Assembly (NCBI GenBank): GCA_009746045.1
Contig: RPFO01000175.1
Location: forward strand, 6,257,450-6,321,449
DNA: 64,000 nt
From: Mesostigma viride
Taxonomy: Eukaryota; Streptophyta; Mesostigmatophyceae; Mesostigmatales; Mesostigmataceae
Direction: 5' to 3'
The notes beneath the pieces were generated by a model, which saw only the letters and a program-made list of their open reading frames with translations, searched no databases and was not told where the DNA came from. A program made the position numbers and the translations under genes. Below are positions 12,501-21,440 of this stretch, one piece after another. Position 1 is the stretch's first letter, and each line of letters opens with the position of its first letter.

Positions 12501-15500
12501 TGTACATCCGCGAGCTACAGTGCACGGTGCTGGAAGTGAAGGTGATGGAAGGGCTGGGCACTACCATCGACGTCGTGCTCGTCAACGGCGAGCTGCACGA
12601 GGGCGACCAGATCGTCGTGTGCGGGCTGCAGGGCCCCATCGTGACCACCATTCGCGCGCTGCTCACCCCGCACCCGATGAAGGAGCTGCGCGTTAAGGTG
12701 GGTGGCCCCTTTTACTTCCTTGTATATGACCCTGGAAAGGGGGCAAGGTGGGGGCAAAGTACCCGATTATGGAGCTGTGCGTCAAGGCGGGTGGAGGGGA
12801 TGGTTGCGTATGAAGGGGGTGGTTTTTTATATATATTATGGGATGGTCATTATAAAAGCTGCGCGTCATGGGGGGCGGGGGGGAAATAGAATATCCATAA
12901 GGTGCGCAGCGTTCCTGTCATAGTGTGTGTATCTGTATGTGTGCGCTGACTTCTGCAGCTCCTCGATCACCCCCTCCCCTGCCGCTGTTGCCTCCCCCGC
13001 ATTGCCCCCCTCCCCCCGCATGCCCGGGGCTCCTACATTCTCAACTTTCTGCTTCCTTACCCCCATGGCCATCACTTCCTGTCCGTATTCTTCCTTTTCC
13101 CCCGCTCTCACTCCCTTTGTAGTGCTCCCACTTGCACTTCACTCTACCTTACAACCTCATCTCTGTCGCGGTTCATCTGCCTCTTCCTTTCTCCCATGCT
13201 GTCTCCCATCCTTTCACACATTCCTTTTTACGCGCGGGGTCCCTTCCTGCACCACACTCTATTTCTATAACGCCATCTCCACACCGCTGGCCTTGCGTCT
13301 CCTCGCTTCCCATCCGCCTCCTCTGCTTCTTCCTGTCCCCCCCTCCCCCCCTCCACCCATTTCCTTGCAGGGCTCCTACCTGCACCACATCTCTCTCTTG
13401 CGCCCATCTTCATCACTTTTCATTCTGCCTCCGCCCCTGCCTTCCTTCCCCCCCCTCCGCTCCCTTTTCAGGGCTCCTACCTGCACCACAAGAGCCTCAA
13501 GGCGGCGGTCGGCATCAAGATCACCGCGCAGAACCTGGAGAGCGCGGTGGCAGGGACCCAGCTGTACCGCGTGGACGCTGGGGATGACGTCGAGGTGGTC
13601 AAGGAGGAGGCCATGAAGGTACGAACTGCCATGCCTCTTATACCTTAATAAAAGGCTTTATTGGGGTCTAGTGCTGTGGTCTGGGTCATGAAGTTGCGAG
13701 CTGTCATAATCTTGGCAATATGGCCTCTTAAGACAAGCCTCATTCTTCCGAGTGGATCCTGTGATGGCACGGGGAATGGGGGGCTCTCCTGTGCGTGCCA
13801 CTCTCGTCTCGTTAGCCTCTGCGCTTATAGTCTTTCCTGTGCAAACACCCTTTCCTGTTTTCTTCCCTGTTGCTTTAATTCCTGTTTTCTTCACCGTGAA
13901 GGCTGGGTACCTCATTGGTTGCTTTACTGGTTAGGAGTGAGAGAAAAGCAGGGACAGCGTTTTTTTCCTGCATGACAGGACACCTACACCTTGGTAAGGC
14001 TTGGATTATTCCCCCGTTTCTACTGACACTTTTCGTACTGGCGCTAGCATGCCATCTTCGTGGCGCCATTGCTGCGCTCTCTTATTGCCGGGCATGGAGG
14101 GCTTGGTTTCTCCACAATGTCCTTACTAACATTAGTGTGTCATCTTAAACGGCGACAATGCTGGGCTTGTAATCGTCCTTTTTGCAGGACATGGAGGGCA
14201 TCCTCAGTCGCGTGGACACGTCGGGCCACGGCGTGTGCGTCCAGGCGTCCACGCTGGGGTCCCTGGAGGCGCTTCTCGAGTTCCTCAAGTCGGACGCGGT
14301 GGGTGGGGGGGGCGGATAGCGTTAGCGAGGGTGAGGGCGATAGCTTCAGCTTGAGGGTGAAGGTGGCGGGCAATAGCTTCAGCGAGGGGGAAGGTAGCCA
14401 GTGACAGGCCCATCGTCGTATGGTGCAGGTAGATGGTGCCGCATACGACGGTGCGCAGGTACATGCTTTTGCATGGCCACCAACAGGTGTTTTGGTGGCT
14501 GGTTCCCAAATCTCAAGAACGCCCGCTGCCGTTGAGTGCCCGTGTGTCCCGGTAGACTTTGTGTAGCCCTAACGATGGCCCGCGCGTCAAGTCTTAGGGG
14601 CATCAAGAGGGGTGGCGGGGTTGGATCGCCGTGCCCGCATGTAGCAGTGGGTAGCAGCAGCCCACTCAACCAGAAGCAAGTTCATGAGGAGCCGCAAGTT
14701 CACAGGCCCTGGTATTGAGAAGCTTTGGCCAGGAGCTGCGTGGCATGCAAATCCAATGCGGAGTTACATGCTTGCTGAGCACTTGTTAGCATGTTTTCCC
14801 AGATGCTTCCCAGACGTTTGCCAGATCTTTCAGGCTATCAGGGGCAAGGGGTGAGTGCCTGGGCACCCGTGGACCTCTCGTTTCTGCCTTAACAGGTGTG
14901 TTAACATGGAGGGGTAGGGGAGGAAGGGGGTGGTGCAGCAAGAAACGAGGCAAGGCCACCCCTGCGCCCCCTGTCCCCCCCCCCCCCCCCTTACCCCTCC
15001 GCCACCCGCATGTCAAATCCCCGTGTCCAGCATCAACCCCCCCCCCCACATACTAACATACTAACACGCCCCTTCATGCACCCACCCACTGATGCCCATG
15101 AACACGCGCGTACACACACATAAACACATACTGCGTCTGTTCACATACACACAACAGGTCAAGATCCCTGTCTCTGGCATCAACATCGGCCCTGTGCACA
15201 AGAAGGACGTGATGCGCGCCAGCACGATGATCGACCGCAAGATGAAGGAGTACGCTGTTATCCTCGCCTTCGACGTCAGGGTGGGTGGGGTGGGGCCTTT
15301 GACGTCAAGGTGGATGGGGTGGGGGGTCGTAACGGGGGAGAGAAAGGGCGGGAGAGCCACTTTTGCATGGGGGGATGAGCAAGTGTGAGTACACTGCTGT
15401 CATCGCCTTGGACGTCAAGGTAGGTGGGGTGGGGGTCCGTAAACTGTGAGCATGAGGGCAGGAGCGGTTGAGAGAGAGTAAGTGCGAGAGAGTTGGATGT

Positions 15501-18500
15501 CGGTGTGAGCAAGTGTGCGCCCGCCGTCAACCTCTCCTTTGATGTCAAGGTGGGTAGAAGGGTTTTAAGTGTGAGAGTAAGTGCGAGAGATCAAAAATCA
15601 ATGTCAATGTGAGTAGGGGACAGTGCGCTATCATCCTCGCGTGCGATGCCAAGGCGAAGAGGGAGATGGTTAGTGTCAGGTTAGGGTTAGCGGGGACTTT
15701 GGTTGGGGATGATGGGTGGGGGGTGGGGCAGGGAGTTCGGTTCTGTGAGGAAAGGGAGGCAGGCGTTTGCTGCATGGACACAAAAGCCATGGGCATGTTG
15801 CACGGGCATTTGTTCCATGAGGAGGGTGGGGGAAAGAAGCGCGTTGGGAGGGGGGGGGGGGGGGGGCAAGTCTCTTGCTCGCTATGCCTCTCCTTGTACA
15901 CGCGCATGGGTGAGCGTCTTATAAGCACTAGCATAAGCACTGGCTAAACCCTAAACACTGGCCCCGAACAGCTTTTATTTAAGATGTTCCGCTGGCATCT
16001 GTCACAACGTACACTGGGCCTGTTTGCCTGAGACCTCCTGTCACTTGGTGGGCCTGGGCTAATGGTTTCTGTCGGTTGGCTGGTTGTTCTAGCCACACAA
16101 GGCTACGCAGCCTCCAAGCATCCTAACGCTCTCGGTCGCCCAGCCCTGGTGGGGTCTTCTAAACTCCCTGGCCAATCACTCATTGCTCAGGCGTTTCACT
16201 TAATTCGGGTGCCATCCCAATCTAAGTTGCATGTTGGTCTGATACGCCATCTACCCATCTACCACTTGGTTACTTGGTGGATGAACGTGCGTGTCGCCCC
16301 GCAGATCACCCCAGAGGCGCGCGACATGGCGGAGGAGCTGGGCGTGCGGATATTCACCGCTGACATCATCTACCACCTGTTCGACCAGGTACGCTGACAT
16401 CACCTACCACCTGTTCGACCAGGTACGCCGTGCGCTGGAGGGCGGAGGCCCGATGGGTGGCCAGGAAGTTCAATCGGACAGGGATGATGGGGCATGGATG
16501 ATGAGGCATGGATGATGGGATATGGATGCAGAGAAGATGGCTTCCCATACGGCCATGCCCCCTCAGGTTTCCCGTTTCGGTGAACCGGCTGTTGCATGGC
16601 AATCATGGCCTTCACCTGCCTACCCTGTATACATTATCGCAAGTCCTACCTGCATCCCTTGTCACTTGCTGGTCACGTCTGTGTGTCGGCTTGCGCGCGA
16701 TCCCACCAGTAACCAGTTCACGCCGAAACAAGCAGCCTCGCCGCTCGGCCTTTGTCGTGCGTGCGTGATGATGCGTGCGGTACGCCAGCTCTGCTCCTGC
16801 TGCTTTAGCGTACGCTTTTGACATGTCATATGTGTTGCTTAATTAACCGATCTGCCCACCGGCCTAGATGAAGGAGGTCACCCACCGACCAGCATTGGTT
16901 ATATCTATTTATATGCCGTGCCGCGTGCCGTCCACCACAATGTACAGCATACATGAAGAATTGCTTATCCATCTATCTAACATGCCAGATATGTGTATCT
17001 CTTGCCTGCCATCTGCCACAGTTCACGGCCTACATCAAGGACATCCCTGCTCACCCTTCCTTCTACCTGATTGTATATTACGCTTGTGTGCCATTTATCA
17101 CACCTCTCATGGCCTACATAAAGGACCTTCTTGCTCACCCATTCTTGTATATCAGGGTTGATGATCTTTGCCACAGCTGGCTGCCTACATGAACAGCAAT
17201 CGGAACACCCACCGCTCACCATGGGTTGTATCCATTTATGTGTCATGTTTTCTGCCGTATCCTCAGTTCACGGCCTACATGAAGAACATTGCGGAGACGA
17301 AAAAGCGGGACAGCGTGGAGGACGTGGTCTTCCCCTGCATTCTCAAGATCCTGCCCACCTGCGTGTTCAATAAGCGCGACCCCATCGTGGTGGGCGTGGA
17401 GGTGGAGCAGGGCACCGCGCGGGTGAGTCTCGAAGGGTGATGCTAGGCAAACGGCTCTAAACAGTCTCTAGGCGAATATTTCAAGGGGCTTACGTGATGT
17501 GACTCTCTCAGTGGATTCCAGTTGATTCGCTTGACCGACGGATGCACGGAAGGAATGACTGGAGGAATTACCAGGGTGAATCGGCACTGGCGCAGATGGC
17601 GGATGTGGTTGTTTGGGCACTAGGCTTTGCGAGGGCCCTCGTCTGATGGTGGCCATTACAGTGACCATTACAGTGACCATGATAGTGACCATGACCATTA
17701 GGCTAGGCTTCGCGAGGGAAAGCCCCGTAGGGGGTCGGTCGGCCCCGACCTGGGATGCAACTGCAGCGGTCCCAGCAAACCTTTTCGCTCACCGTGTCTG
17801 GCGAGATGCGCATGAGGTGGACAGGAGAGAGCTAGGGGTTGAGGGATGCAGAAAGGGGAAAGGAGGTGACTGGAGAGGGTGCCCTTTTCCATTTCTTTTT
17901 AATGGCCTTGTCCATGTTTAGTTACTGGGCATGAATGAGCGCTGCTACATTGACATCACCTACAGTCCAATTGGGACTGTTTTTAGTTGATTGTGCAGCA
18001 CTGGCAACCAACTAAAAAGTAGATGGCCAGTAAATGTTTGAACGGTGTCTGTACAGCATCCTCCCTGGAAGGCGGGGGTGGTGCTGTTAATGCTCTCATA
18101 GTTCAGGGTGCCTGTAAGTGTTCAGGGGATGGCCTGCCTTTGCCGTCCTTGGCCCTTCGTGCATGACTCGTCGTCGCATGCTGACTCGCGAGAAACACTC
18201 GTAAGCACCTCTAGCCTGTGCTTACCCGTCACCCTGGATGGTTATTATTCAGCCTCTACGTACTTGCTGACCCTTGGTTTGTGCACATGATCACTCGCCT
18301 TCCCTTCCCCCATGGCTCTATCACATGTCCCCCCGCCACTTTTTATCGCTTGTTCTCTTTGCCGCCAGATCGGCACCCCCCTGTGCATCCCGTCCAAGGA
18401 GGGCATCGAGATCGGGCGCATCGCCTCGATGGAGGTCAACCACAAGGCGGTGCAGACCGCACGCAAGGGAGAGGCCGTGGCCATGAAGGTAGGGGCTGAC

Positions 18501-20181
18501 GGGGCCAGTCGGCATGTGTAGGAAGTTGAATGGCTGGCGGGGGGGGCATAGGCGCCGACCGGTGCAAATATGAGGATACAAACGGTGGGGGGTGGGGGGG
18601 GGGTGGGGAGGCCGGGGGGGTGGGGGGGTGGGGGGGGGTAAAAAATAATTATTTTCTTATTTTTCCCAAGGTTGTGTGTTCTAGGGGTGTCTTGTTAATG
18701 GCACACTTACTGTGTCTATTTCATGGGAACAGTAAAGCTGGGCAGCACCAGAAGATTTGAATTGTTTTGAAGGGTGATTGAAAGGAGGCACCGTCCAGCA
18801 AATGAGGTGTCATGCATGTAGGTAATTGGCAAAACAGCGACGATGAGGGCATTTAGATGTCGGGATTCTCCCCAGGCTCTTGTTGGAAGGAAGCGAAGCT
18901 TTACCGGTCGCTCCTCCTGTCACCTACGCCTTTCCATGCAGTTCCTGCCAAGTTGTGCTGCCATCACTTGTGCCCTCCCTGGTGGTCTCCTGGGTGCACT
19001 TGCTTCATCTGCTGGTCTTGCGTGGCTTGTCATGTTCGCCTTTTCCTAGACACATTCTCTTCACTATTACTTGTGGGACCAGAGCGCCGTTTTGCTGCCA
19101 TTCCATGTTGGTACATACTTAAAAGGTCATATTGTACACATGGTCTGAGTGTTATAGTTCTGAGTTTTTTTTTTCATCATACAACGTGCTGACATCACCT
19201 TTGTTTGGACGCGCTTGTTTCTGTGGCTTGCCTTGCTGCCTTGTTGGATGTGTGTGGCCAGATCCAAAGCGGCAACCCGGAGGAGGCGCAGAAGCAGTAC
19301 GGGCGCCACTTTGACCACGAGGACGCACTCATCTCCAAGATATCGCGCAAGTCCATCGACATCCTCAAGGAGAGCTACAAGGTGGGTTACCTTTAGAGGC
19401 CTGTATAGAAGATACTGAAAACTATAACCATTGCAAGTGTAATTGATTCAGTTCTCTAAGCGGGGATGATGCATAGGGGCACAGGATAAGGATGCAGGAC
19501 AATGTGGGTTCCCGAGTCGGTGCACTCTAAAGCAATCCTTGCAAAATGACTTCCAACCCCAACCCCCTGTAAAGTCAGCCTTGTGAGGGCGTTGTTGGGG
19601 AGAGCTACAAGGTTAGTTCCAGACCTGCAGTCTGGTAGATATTCCGTAGAGGTGCGCCGAATGGGGACTGCACAAGCAAGATGGAGTTGGGGTGTATTGG
19701 GGCAGACGGTGCCAGGGGGTGCTTGTAGGTGGGTTGGAGGCAGCATATGCAGAATAAAGGGCGGTCTGTAAGCCCGACCCAGGACCTCGGTGGCGGAAGC
19801 TCACTTATATGCATGTGCACTTCAGGTGTTTCCGGTATCAGTTGCAGGGGTGTGCTTGCTGGCGCGTGGCAGACATGCTCGTGATCTACTGCCCAACGGA
19901 AATGACACTTTAAAACTTCGAAATCTTCACTTCACCAGGCTAATCTAGATGACCCATTCCTGTAAAGTCTTCCTGGCAATTAGTGGGCATGGAGTTGCTC
20001 AAGGGACATGCCTGGGTGTTTGTCCATGGGATTATGCAGTTTGGCCTGCCTGCCTTCACATCTCTTATACTAAACATTGTTTGTGCCTGCTCGGCCGCGC
20101 CATCTCTCACCGCAGGACGAAATGACCAAGGAGGACTGGCTGCTGATCGTGAAGCTGAAGAAGGTCTTTGAGATCCAATAA
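1092..20181 (+). CDS. EIF5B: Translation initiation factor eIF5B (5' partial, 21 exons visible)
   Basis: GTPase that promotes 60S subunit joining and positions initiator Met-tRNA in the cytosol. Exons: 1092-1238, 2424-2495, 3209-3376, 4161-4262, 4836-5012, 5948-6183, 6618-6677, 7530-7680, 8982-9092, 9595-9783, 10777-10884, 11741-11841, 12430-12697, 13472-13618, 14188-14298, 15158-15280, 16305-16388, 17267-17422, 18369-18488, 19262-19381, 20116-20181. All are flanked by GT-AG and sum to 2817 nt (938 aa plus TAA), with every junction in phase. Exons 1-8 carry the lysine/glutamate-rich N-terminus ([21 protein letters not shown], an S/D-rich stretch). The G domain shows G1 GHVDTGKT, Switch [18 protein letters not shown]3 DTPGHE and G4-like NKVD, where NK and VD lie on either side of intron 10. 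Domain II (TSAITGEGIP), domain III ([19 protein letters not shown]) and domain IV (RIGTPLCIP, ending [10 protein letters not shown]) follow in the usual order. The start codon is outside the window. Several introns contain duplicated exon edges (see separate entries). Confidence 0.96.
1305..1876. repeat. Minisatellite, unit about 42-45 bp, about 13 copies, in eIF5B intron 1
   Basis: The core TGCCATTGTTGGGTAGGAGT followed by GCGCCGAGCGAGAGG recurs about every 42-45 bp. Variants alternate between GGGTGATGCC, GGGTAATGCC and GGAAGAGGCC, so there is a higher-order pattern of sub-types. Long ORFs across it on the minus strand are repeat artefacts. It begins about 65 bp after the exon 1 donor. Confidence 0.95.
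2496..2640 (+). repeat. Copy of the exon 2 3' edge and donor inside eIF5B intron 2
   Basis: The true exon 2 ends in AAGAAGCGGC, TCAAGAAGCT, GAGGGAGAAG before GTGTGT. At about 2540-2572 the intron contains AAGAAGCGGC, GGAAGAAGCT, TATGGAG followed by GTGTGCAC, so both the exon end and the donor are mirrored (donor-like GT at 2567). A more decayed third version follows at about 2604-2630. Confidence 0.7.
3441..3657. repeat. Compound microsatellite (GA)n then (GACAGA)n in eIF5B intron 3
   Basis: About 58 bp of pure GA is followed by about 150 bp of the hexamer GACAGA with no interruption. It lies about 65 bp after the exon 3 donor (3377). Both strands are open through it (poly-ER/ET and poly-SV/SL), which is a repeat artefact rather than coding. 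Confidence 0.97.
5013..5500 (+). repeat. 78-bp tandem array of exon 5 3' edge plus donor (six extra copies)
   Basis: True exon 5 ends with a KKK-acidic stretch at 5012 followed by GTGAGCGCACATGAAC. Six further copies of GTGGTCAAGAAGAAGG, then a GGGGACAAGGAGGAG-like stretch and a GTGAGC-like donor follow. Their donor-like GT dinucleotides are at 5094, 5171, 5249, 5327, 5405 and 5489 (the last is GTGCGC), so the period is about 78 bp. Every copy keeps the exon-like part open in the same lysine/glutamate frame and reaches a TAG shortly after the donor. Confidence 0.9.
7681..7800 (+). repeat. Copy of exon 8 3' edge and donor in intron 8
   Basis: Exon 8 ends AACACCAACGTGCAG before GTGAGC (donor 7681). 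The intron contains AACACCGACGTGCAG followed by GTGGGGCGTGGG with donor-like GT at 7784, and a partial CAACGTGCTG-GTGGGGCG at about 7734-7752. Both look like decayed duplicates of the exon edge. Confidence 0.65.
7876..8036. repeat. Short tandem repeat, unit about 19-20 bp, about eight copies
   Basis: AGATATAGGTATC-ATC/GTC recurs with small variants (AGATATACGTATC, AGATATGGGTATC, AGATATAAGCATC). It lies in eIF5B intron 8 between the donor-edge copy and the 99-bp acceptor array. Confidence 0.9.
8205..8981 (+). repeat. 99-bp tandem array carrying exon 9 5' edge plus 3' splice site
   Basis: Seven units have CACAG at 8306, 8405, 8504, 8603, 8702, 8801 and 8900 (period exactly 99), plus a degenerate first copy near 8205. 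Each unit carries CACAG followed by GAAGGAGAGGC and G/A-GGC, which is the start of the real exon 9 (CACAG then GAAGGAGAGGCGGGCGGT at 8982, encoding the GEAGG of Switch I). After about 20 nt the copies diverge into GTGTCACCC where the real exon has ATTACGCAG. Most copies hit an in-frame TAA soon after. Using the nearest decoy (8905) would insert 77 nt and a stop. Confidence 0.92.
9784..10363 (+). repeat. (GGGT)n array of about 560 bp starting at the exon 10 donor
   Basis: The exon 10 donor AAG/GTGGGTGGGT runs directly into about 140 copies of GGGT, with rare GGGGT and GGTGGT interruptions near 9813, 10161, 10235 and 10310, ending in a run of G near 10350. The G-rich strand is the sense strand. 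The very long ORFs in three frames (poly-GGWV) are artefacts. The next exon begins at 10777. Confidence 0.98.
11842..12429 (+). repeat. Intron 12 with three decayed copies of exon 13 acceptor edge
   Basis: Real exon 13 begins at 12430 after GTGTGCTTGCAG with CGGCGAGGGCATCCCAGACA. The intron contains GTGTGCTTGCAGCGGTGAGG followed by GCATCCCCGACGCTG near 12096, CGCAGCGAGGGCATCTTTGAC near 12341 and CTTGCGGCGGTGAGGGCATC near 12002. A copy of the upstream exon end (GCGCCCACCAGCGCCATCAC) sits near 11940. All copies are ordered as in the gene, so this looks like repeated local duplication of the acceptor region. Confidence 0.8.
12698..13471 (+). repeat. Intron 13 with copies of both flanking exon edges
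   Basis: Near the donor end, CGATTATGGAGCTGTGCGTC followed by AAGGCGGGTGG (about 12763-12793) mirrors the exon 13 end CCCGATGAAGGAGCTGCGCG-TTAAG and its GTGGGTGG donor. Near the acceptor end, TTGCAGGGCTCCTACCTGCA followed by CCAC (about 13364-13388) and a worn GGGGTCCCTTCCTGCACCAC (about 13236) mirror the exon 14 start TTTTCAGGGCTCCTACCTGC at 13472. Confidence 0.8.
13619..14187 (+). repeat. Intron 14 with one decayed donor-edge copy
   Basis: Exon 14 ends CATGAAG before GTACGAACTGCCAT. At about 13687 the intron has CATGAAGTTGCGAGCTGTCA, which resembles the same edge with the donor GT still present but altered. Nothing else was recognised in this intron. Confidence 0.45.
15281..15665 (+). repeat. 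Intron 16 with four copies of exon 16 3' edge and donor
   Basis: Exon 16 ends GCTGTTATCCTCGCCTTCGA-CGTCAGG before GTGGGTGGGGTGGGG. Copies: TTTGACGTCAAGG-TGGATGGGGTGGGG (GT at 15310); ACTGCTGTCATCGCCTTGGA-CGTCAAG with GTAGGTGGGGTGGGG (GT at 15420); CTTTGATGTCAAGGTGGGTA (GT at 15550); and GCGCTATCATCCTCGCGTGC-GATGCCAAGG (about 15628-15656). Three keep a GT in the donor position. Confidence 0.85.
16389..17266 (+). repeat. Intron 17: 34-bp donor duplication and multiple acceptor-edge copies
   Basis: Exon 17 ends CATCTACCACCTGTTCGACC-AG before GTACGC at 16389. The same sequence with one T-to-C change is repeated in direct tandem, giving a second perfect donor at 16423 (period 34, not a multiple of three). 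Toward the acceptor, GCCACAGTTCACGGCCTACA (about 17018), CTCATGGCCTACATAAAGGA (about 17106) and CCACAGCTGGCTGCCTACAT (about 17171) mirror the real exon 18 start CCTCAGTTCACGGCCTACAT at 17267. Weaker copies sit at about 16860 and 16932. Confidence 0.85.
18541..18640. repeat. G-rich low-complexity tract in eIF5B intron 19
   Basis: A run of G-rich sequence (GGTGGGGGGTGGGG-like blocks) lies just after the exon 19 donor at 18489, on the sense strand, and is followed by an A/T-rich block. It is a smaller relative of the intron 10 GGGT array. Confidence 0.75.
19382..19620 (+). repeat. Copy of exon 20 3' edge and donor in intron 20
   Basis: Exon 20 ends GGAGAGCTACAAG before GTGGGT. At 19599-19611 the intron repeats GGAGAGCTACAAG followed by GTTAGT (donor-like GT at 19612). 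Confidence 0.65.
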
Positions 20182-20182
20182 A
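20177..20182 (+). promoter_or_regulatory. AATAAA overlapping the eIF5B stop codon
   Basis: The last codons are ATC CAA TAA followed by AGG, so AATAAA is built from the final Gln codon and the stop. If it serves as a polyadenylation signal the 3' UTR is extremely short. A TGTAA motif (the green-algal type signal) at about 20276 is an alternative. Which is used cannot be decided from sequence. Confidence 0.3.
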
Positions 20183-20749
20183 GGCGCTTGTGCAGCCATG
20201 TTGTGAAGCAGTTGAATCACTACTGCTGACAATAACTTTTGCTTCACCCAATAGAGTGATTTGACCTGGGTGGGTCTGTAAGAGGCAGTGCGGGAACAAC
20301 ACCAGGGTTCATGTGGCTTACCCACATGGGATTCGCAGTGTTTTTAGTAGCCCTCTTGCTGAGTTCTAACAAAAAAAAATGGGCTTCCATTAAATAAAAA
20401 GCAAAGCATTGTTGTAATTGTGATTAGTTGTGTGCATGTCACGGCATGCATGTGTGCATGGCACGCACCATCGTGTGTTCTTCACTGACATTCGAACTCG
20501 AGATTCACCAATGTTGGGAAGAGCATTGCCAATGAGTTACCTTGGAATATGCTCTGGCTGGCAAACAACCGTCCGCCCGGGCTGACAGGCCACGACCTTC
20601 AAGGCCAACTTTCAATGCCCCGTACGGCATGTGGCATAATCAAACCAACCAGAGTAGCTCTTGATTGCTGTTCTGTTCTTCTTGCATGCCCATGACCACC
20701 CCTTGCTTGATCCGCCAACACATCAACATAGTAATGCAATGCTCACCGT
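20182..20749. other. Intergenic; possible tRNA-like remnant on minus strand
   Basis: There is no coding signal. On the minus strand, about 20555 down to 20485 contains a box-A-like TAACTCATTGG and a box-B-like GTTCGAAT about 40 nt apart, as in tRNA genes or tRNA-derived SINEs. The acceptor and T-stems do not pair well, so a functional tRNA is unlikely. Confidence 0.25.
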
Positions 20750-20754
20750 ACGGG

Positions 20755-20945
20755 TCACGTTGCACCCACAGGGGATTCCAGATCGTTTCGACGGGTCCGA
20801 TTGTGCACCCTGTGGCATGCCTGAGGGGGTGGGAAGGGGGGGTGGGGTGGGGTTGTCCCCTGCCCGCTGTGCACACTGAGTGATTAAAAGCACTCTGGTG
20901 ATCCGTGACTCCCCAACGGGAGCACGTGTTTAATTAATTAAGTAA
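20755..20945 (+). mobile_element. Short dispersed element, copy 1 (hairpin plus AATT tail)
   Basis: About 190 bp is shared with 34132-34322. Common blocks include CAGATCGTTTCG-GGGTCCGA (or CAAATCG- in the other copy), TGTGCACYCTG, CCCTGCCCGCTGTGCACACT and ATTAAAAGCACTCTGGTG. It ends with CTCCCCAACGGGAGCACGTG, a short hairpin (CTCCC/GGGAG), then TTTAATTAATTAA. The same hairpin-plus-tail ends the LINE remnant at 45971-46030, so this is probably a non-autonomous element using LINE machinery. Confidence 0.65.
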
Positions 20946-21339
20946 GTAATTCATACGCCACTCTTCACCTTGCATTGCAAACACCTTGAGCATTATCTCC
21001 TGGGTCCACCAAGCCACTGCCCACACCACCAGGCTTCTACGCCTCATAGCTGTACGAGGCAAGAGTCCCAGGTGGCTGTGTCTTCCACAGACTGTGACAC
21101 AACGTTGCGTACGCCAGTTTGGTCGATCGAGACAACACCGGTAGAATTCGAGTAATGACCCATCTCATCCCAAGCACTACCTCCTCCCCTTGGGTGGCAC
21201 ATGAAAGGCTGGTAACCGTGGAAGGGAGGGGGAGGGGGCAGCTCCCTTGCCCCTGGCGCCTGCCTGTCAGCTTGCCCCCCCCTTTGGAGGCTTCCTCCCC
21301 GACACCTTGCAAACAGTGGTGTGCCGCTCAACGCGTTCG

Positions 21340-21440
21340 CAGTGGTGTGCACTCAGTGGCAGGATCCAATAAAGGATGGTGTGCACTCAGTGGCAGGATC
21401 CAATAAAGGACCCTAATAAAAGGATCCAATAAAGGACCTG
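21340..21440 (+). repeat. Tandem repeat built on GATCCAATAAAGG
   Basis: GTGGTGTGCACTCAGTGGCA followed by GGATCCAATAAAGG occurs about two and a half times, then shortens to repeated GGATCCAATAAAGGACC. The 13-mer GATCCAATAAAGG is identical to the eIF5B CDS end 1.2 kb upstream (Ile-Gln-stop plus two bases). Confidence 0.6.

Noticed and set aside
20485-20555. tRNA gene on the minus strand
   Set aside because: Box-A- and box-B-like words exist but the acceptor and T-stems do not pair and no sensible anticodon loop appears. Kept only as a weak remnant note.
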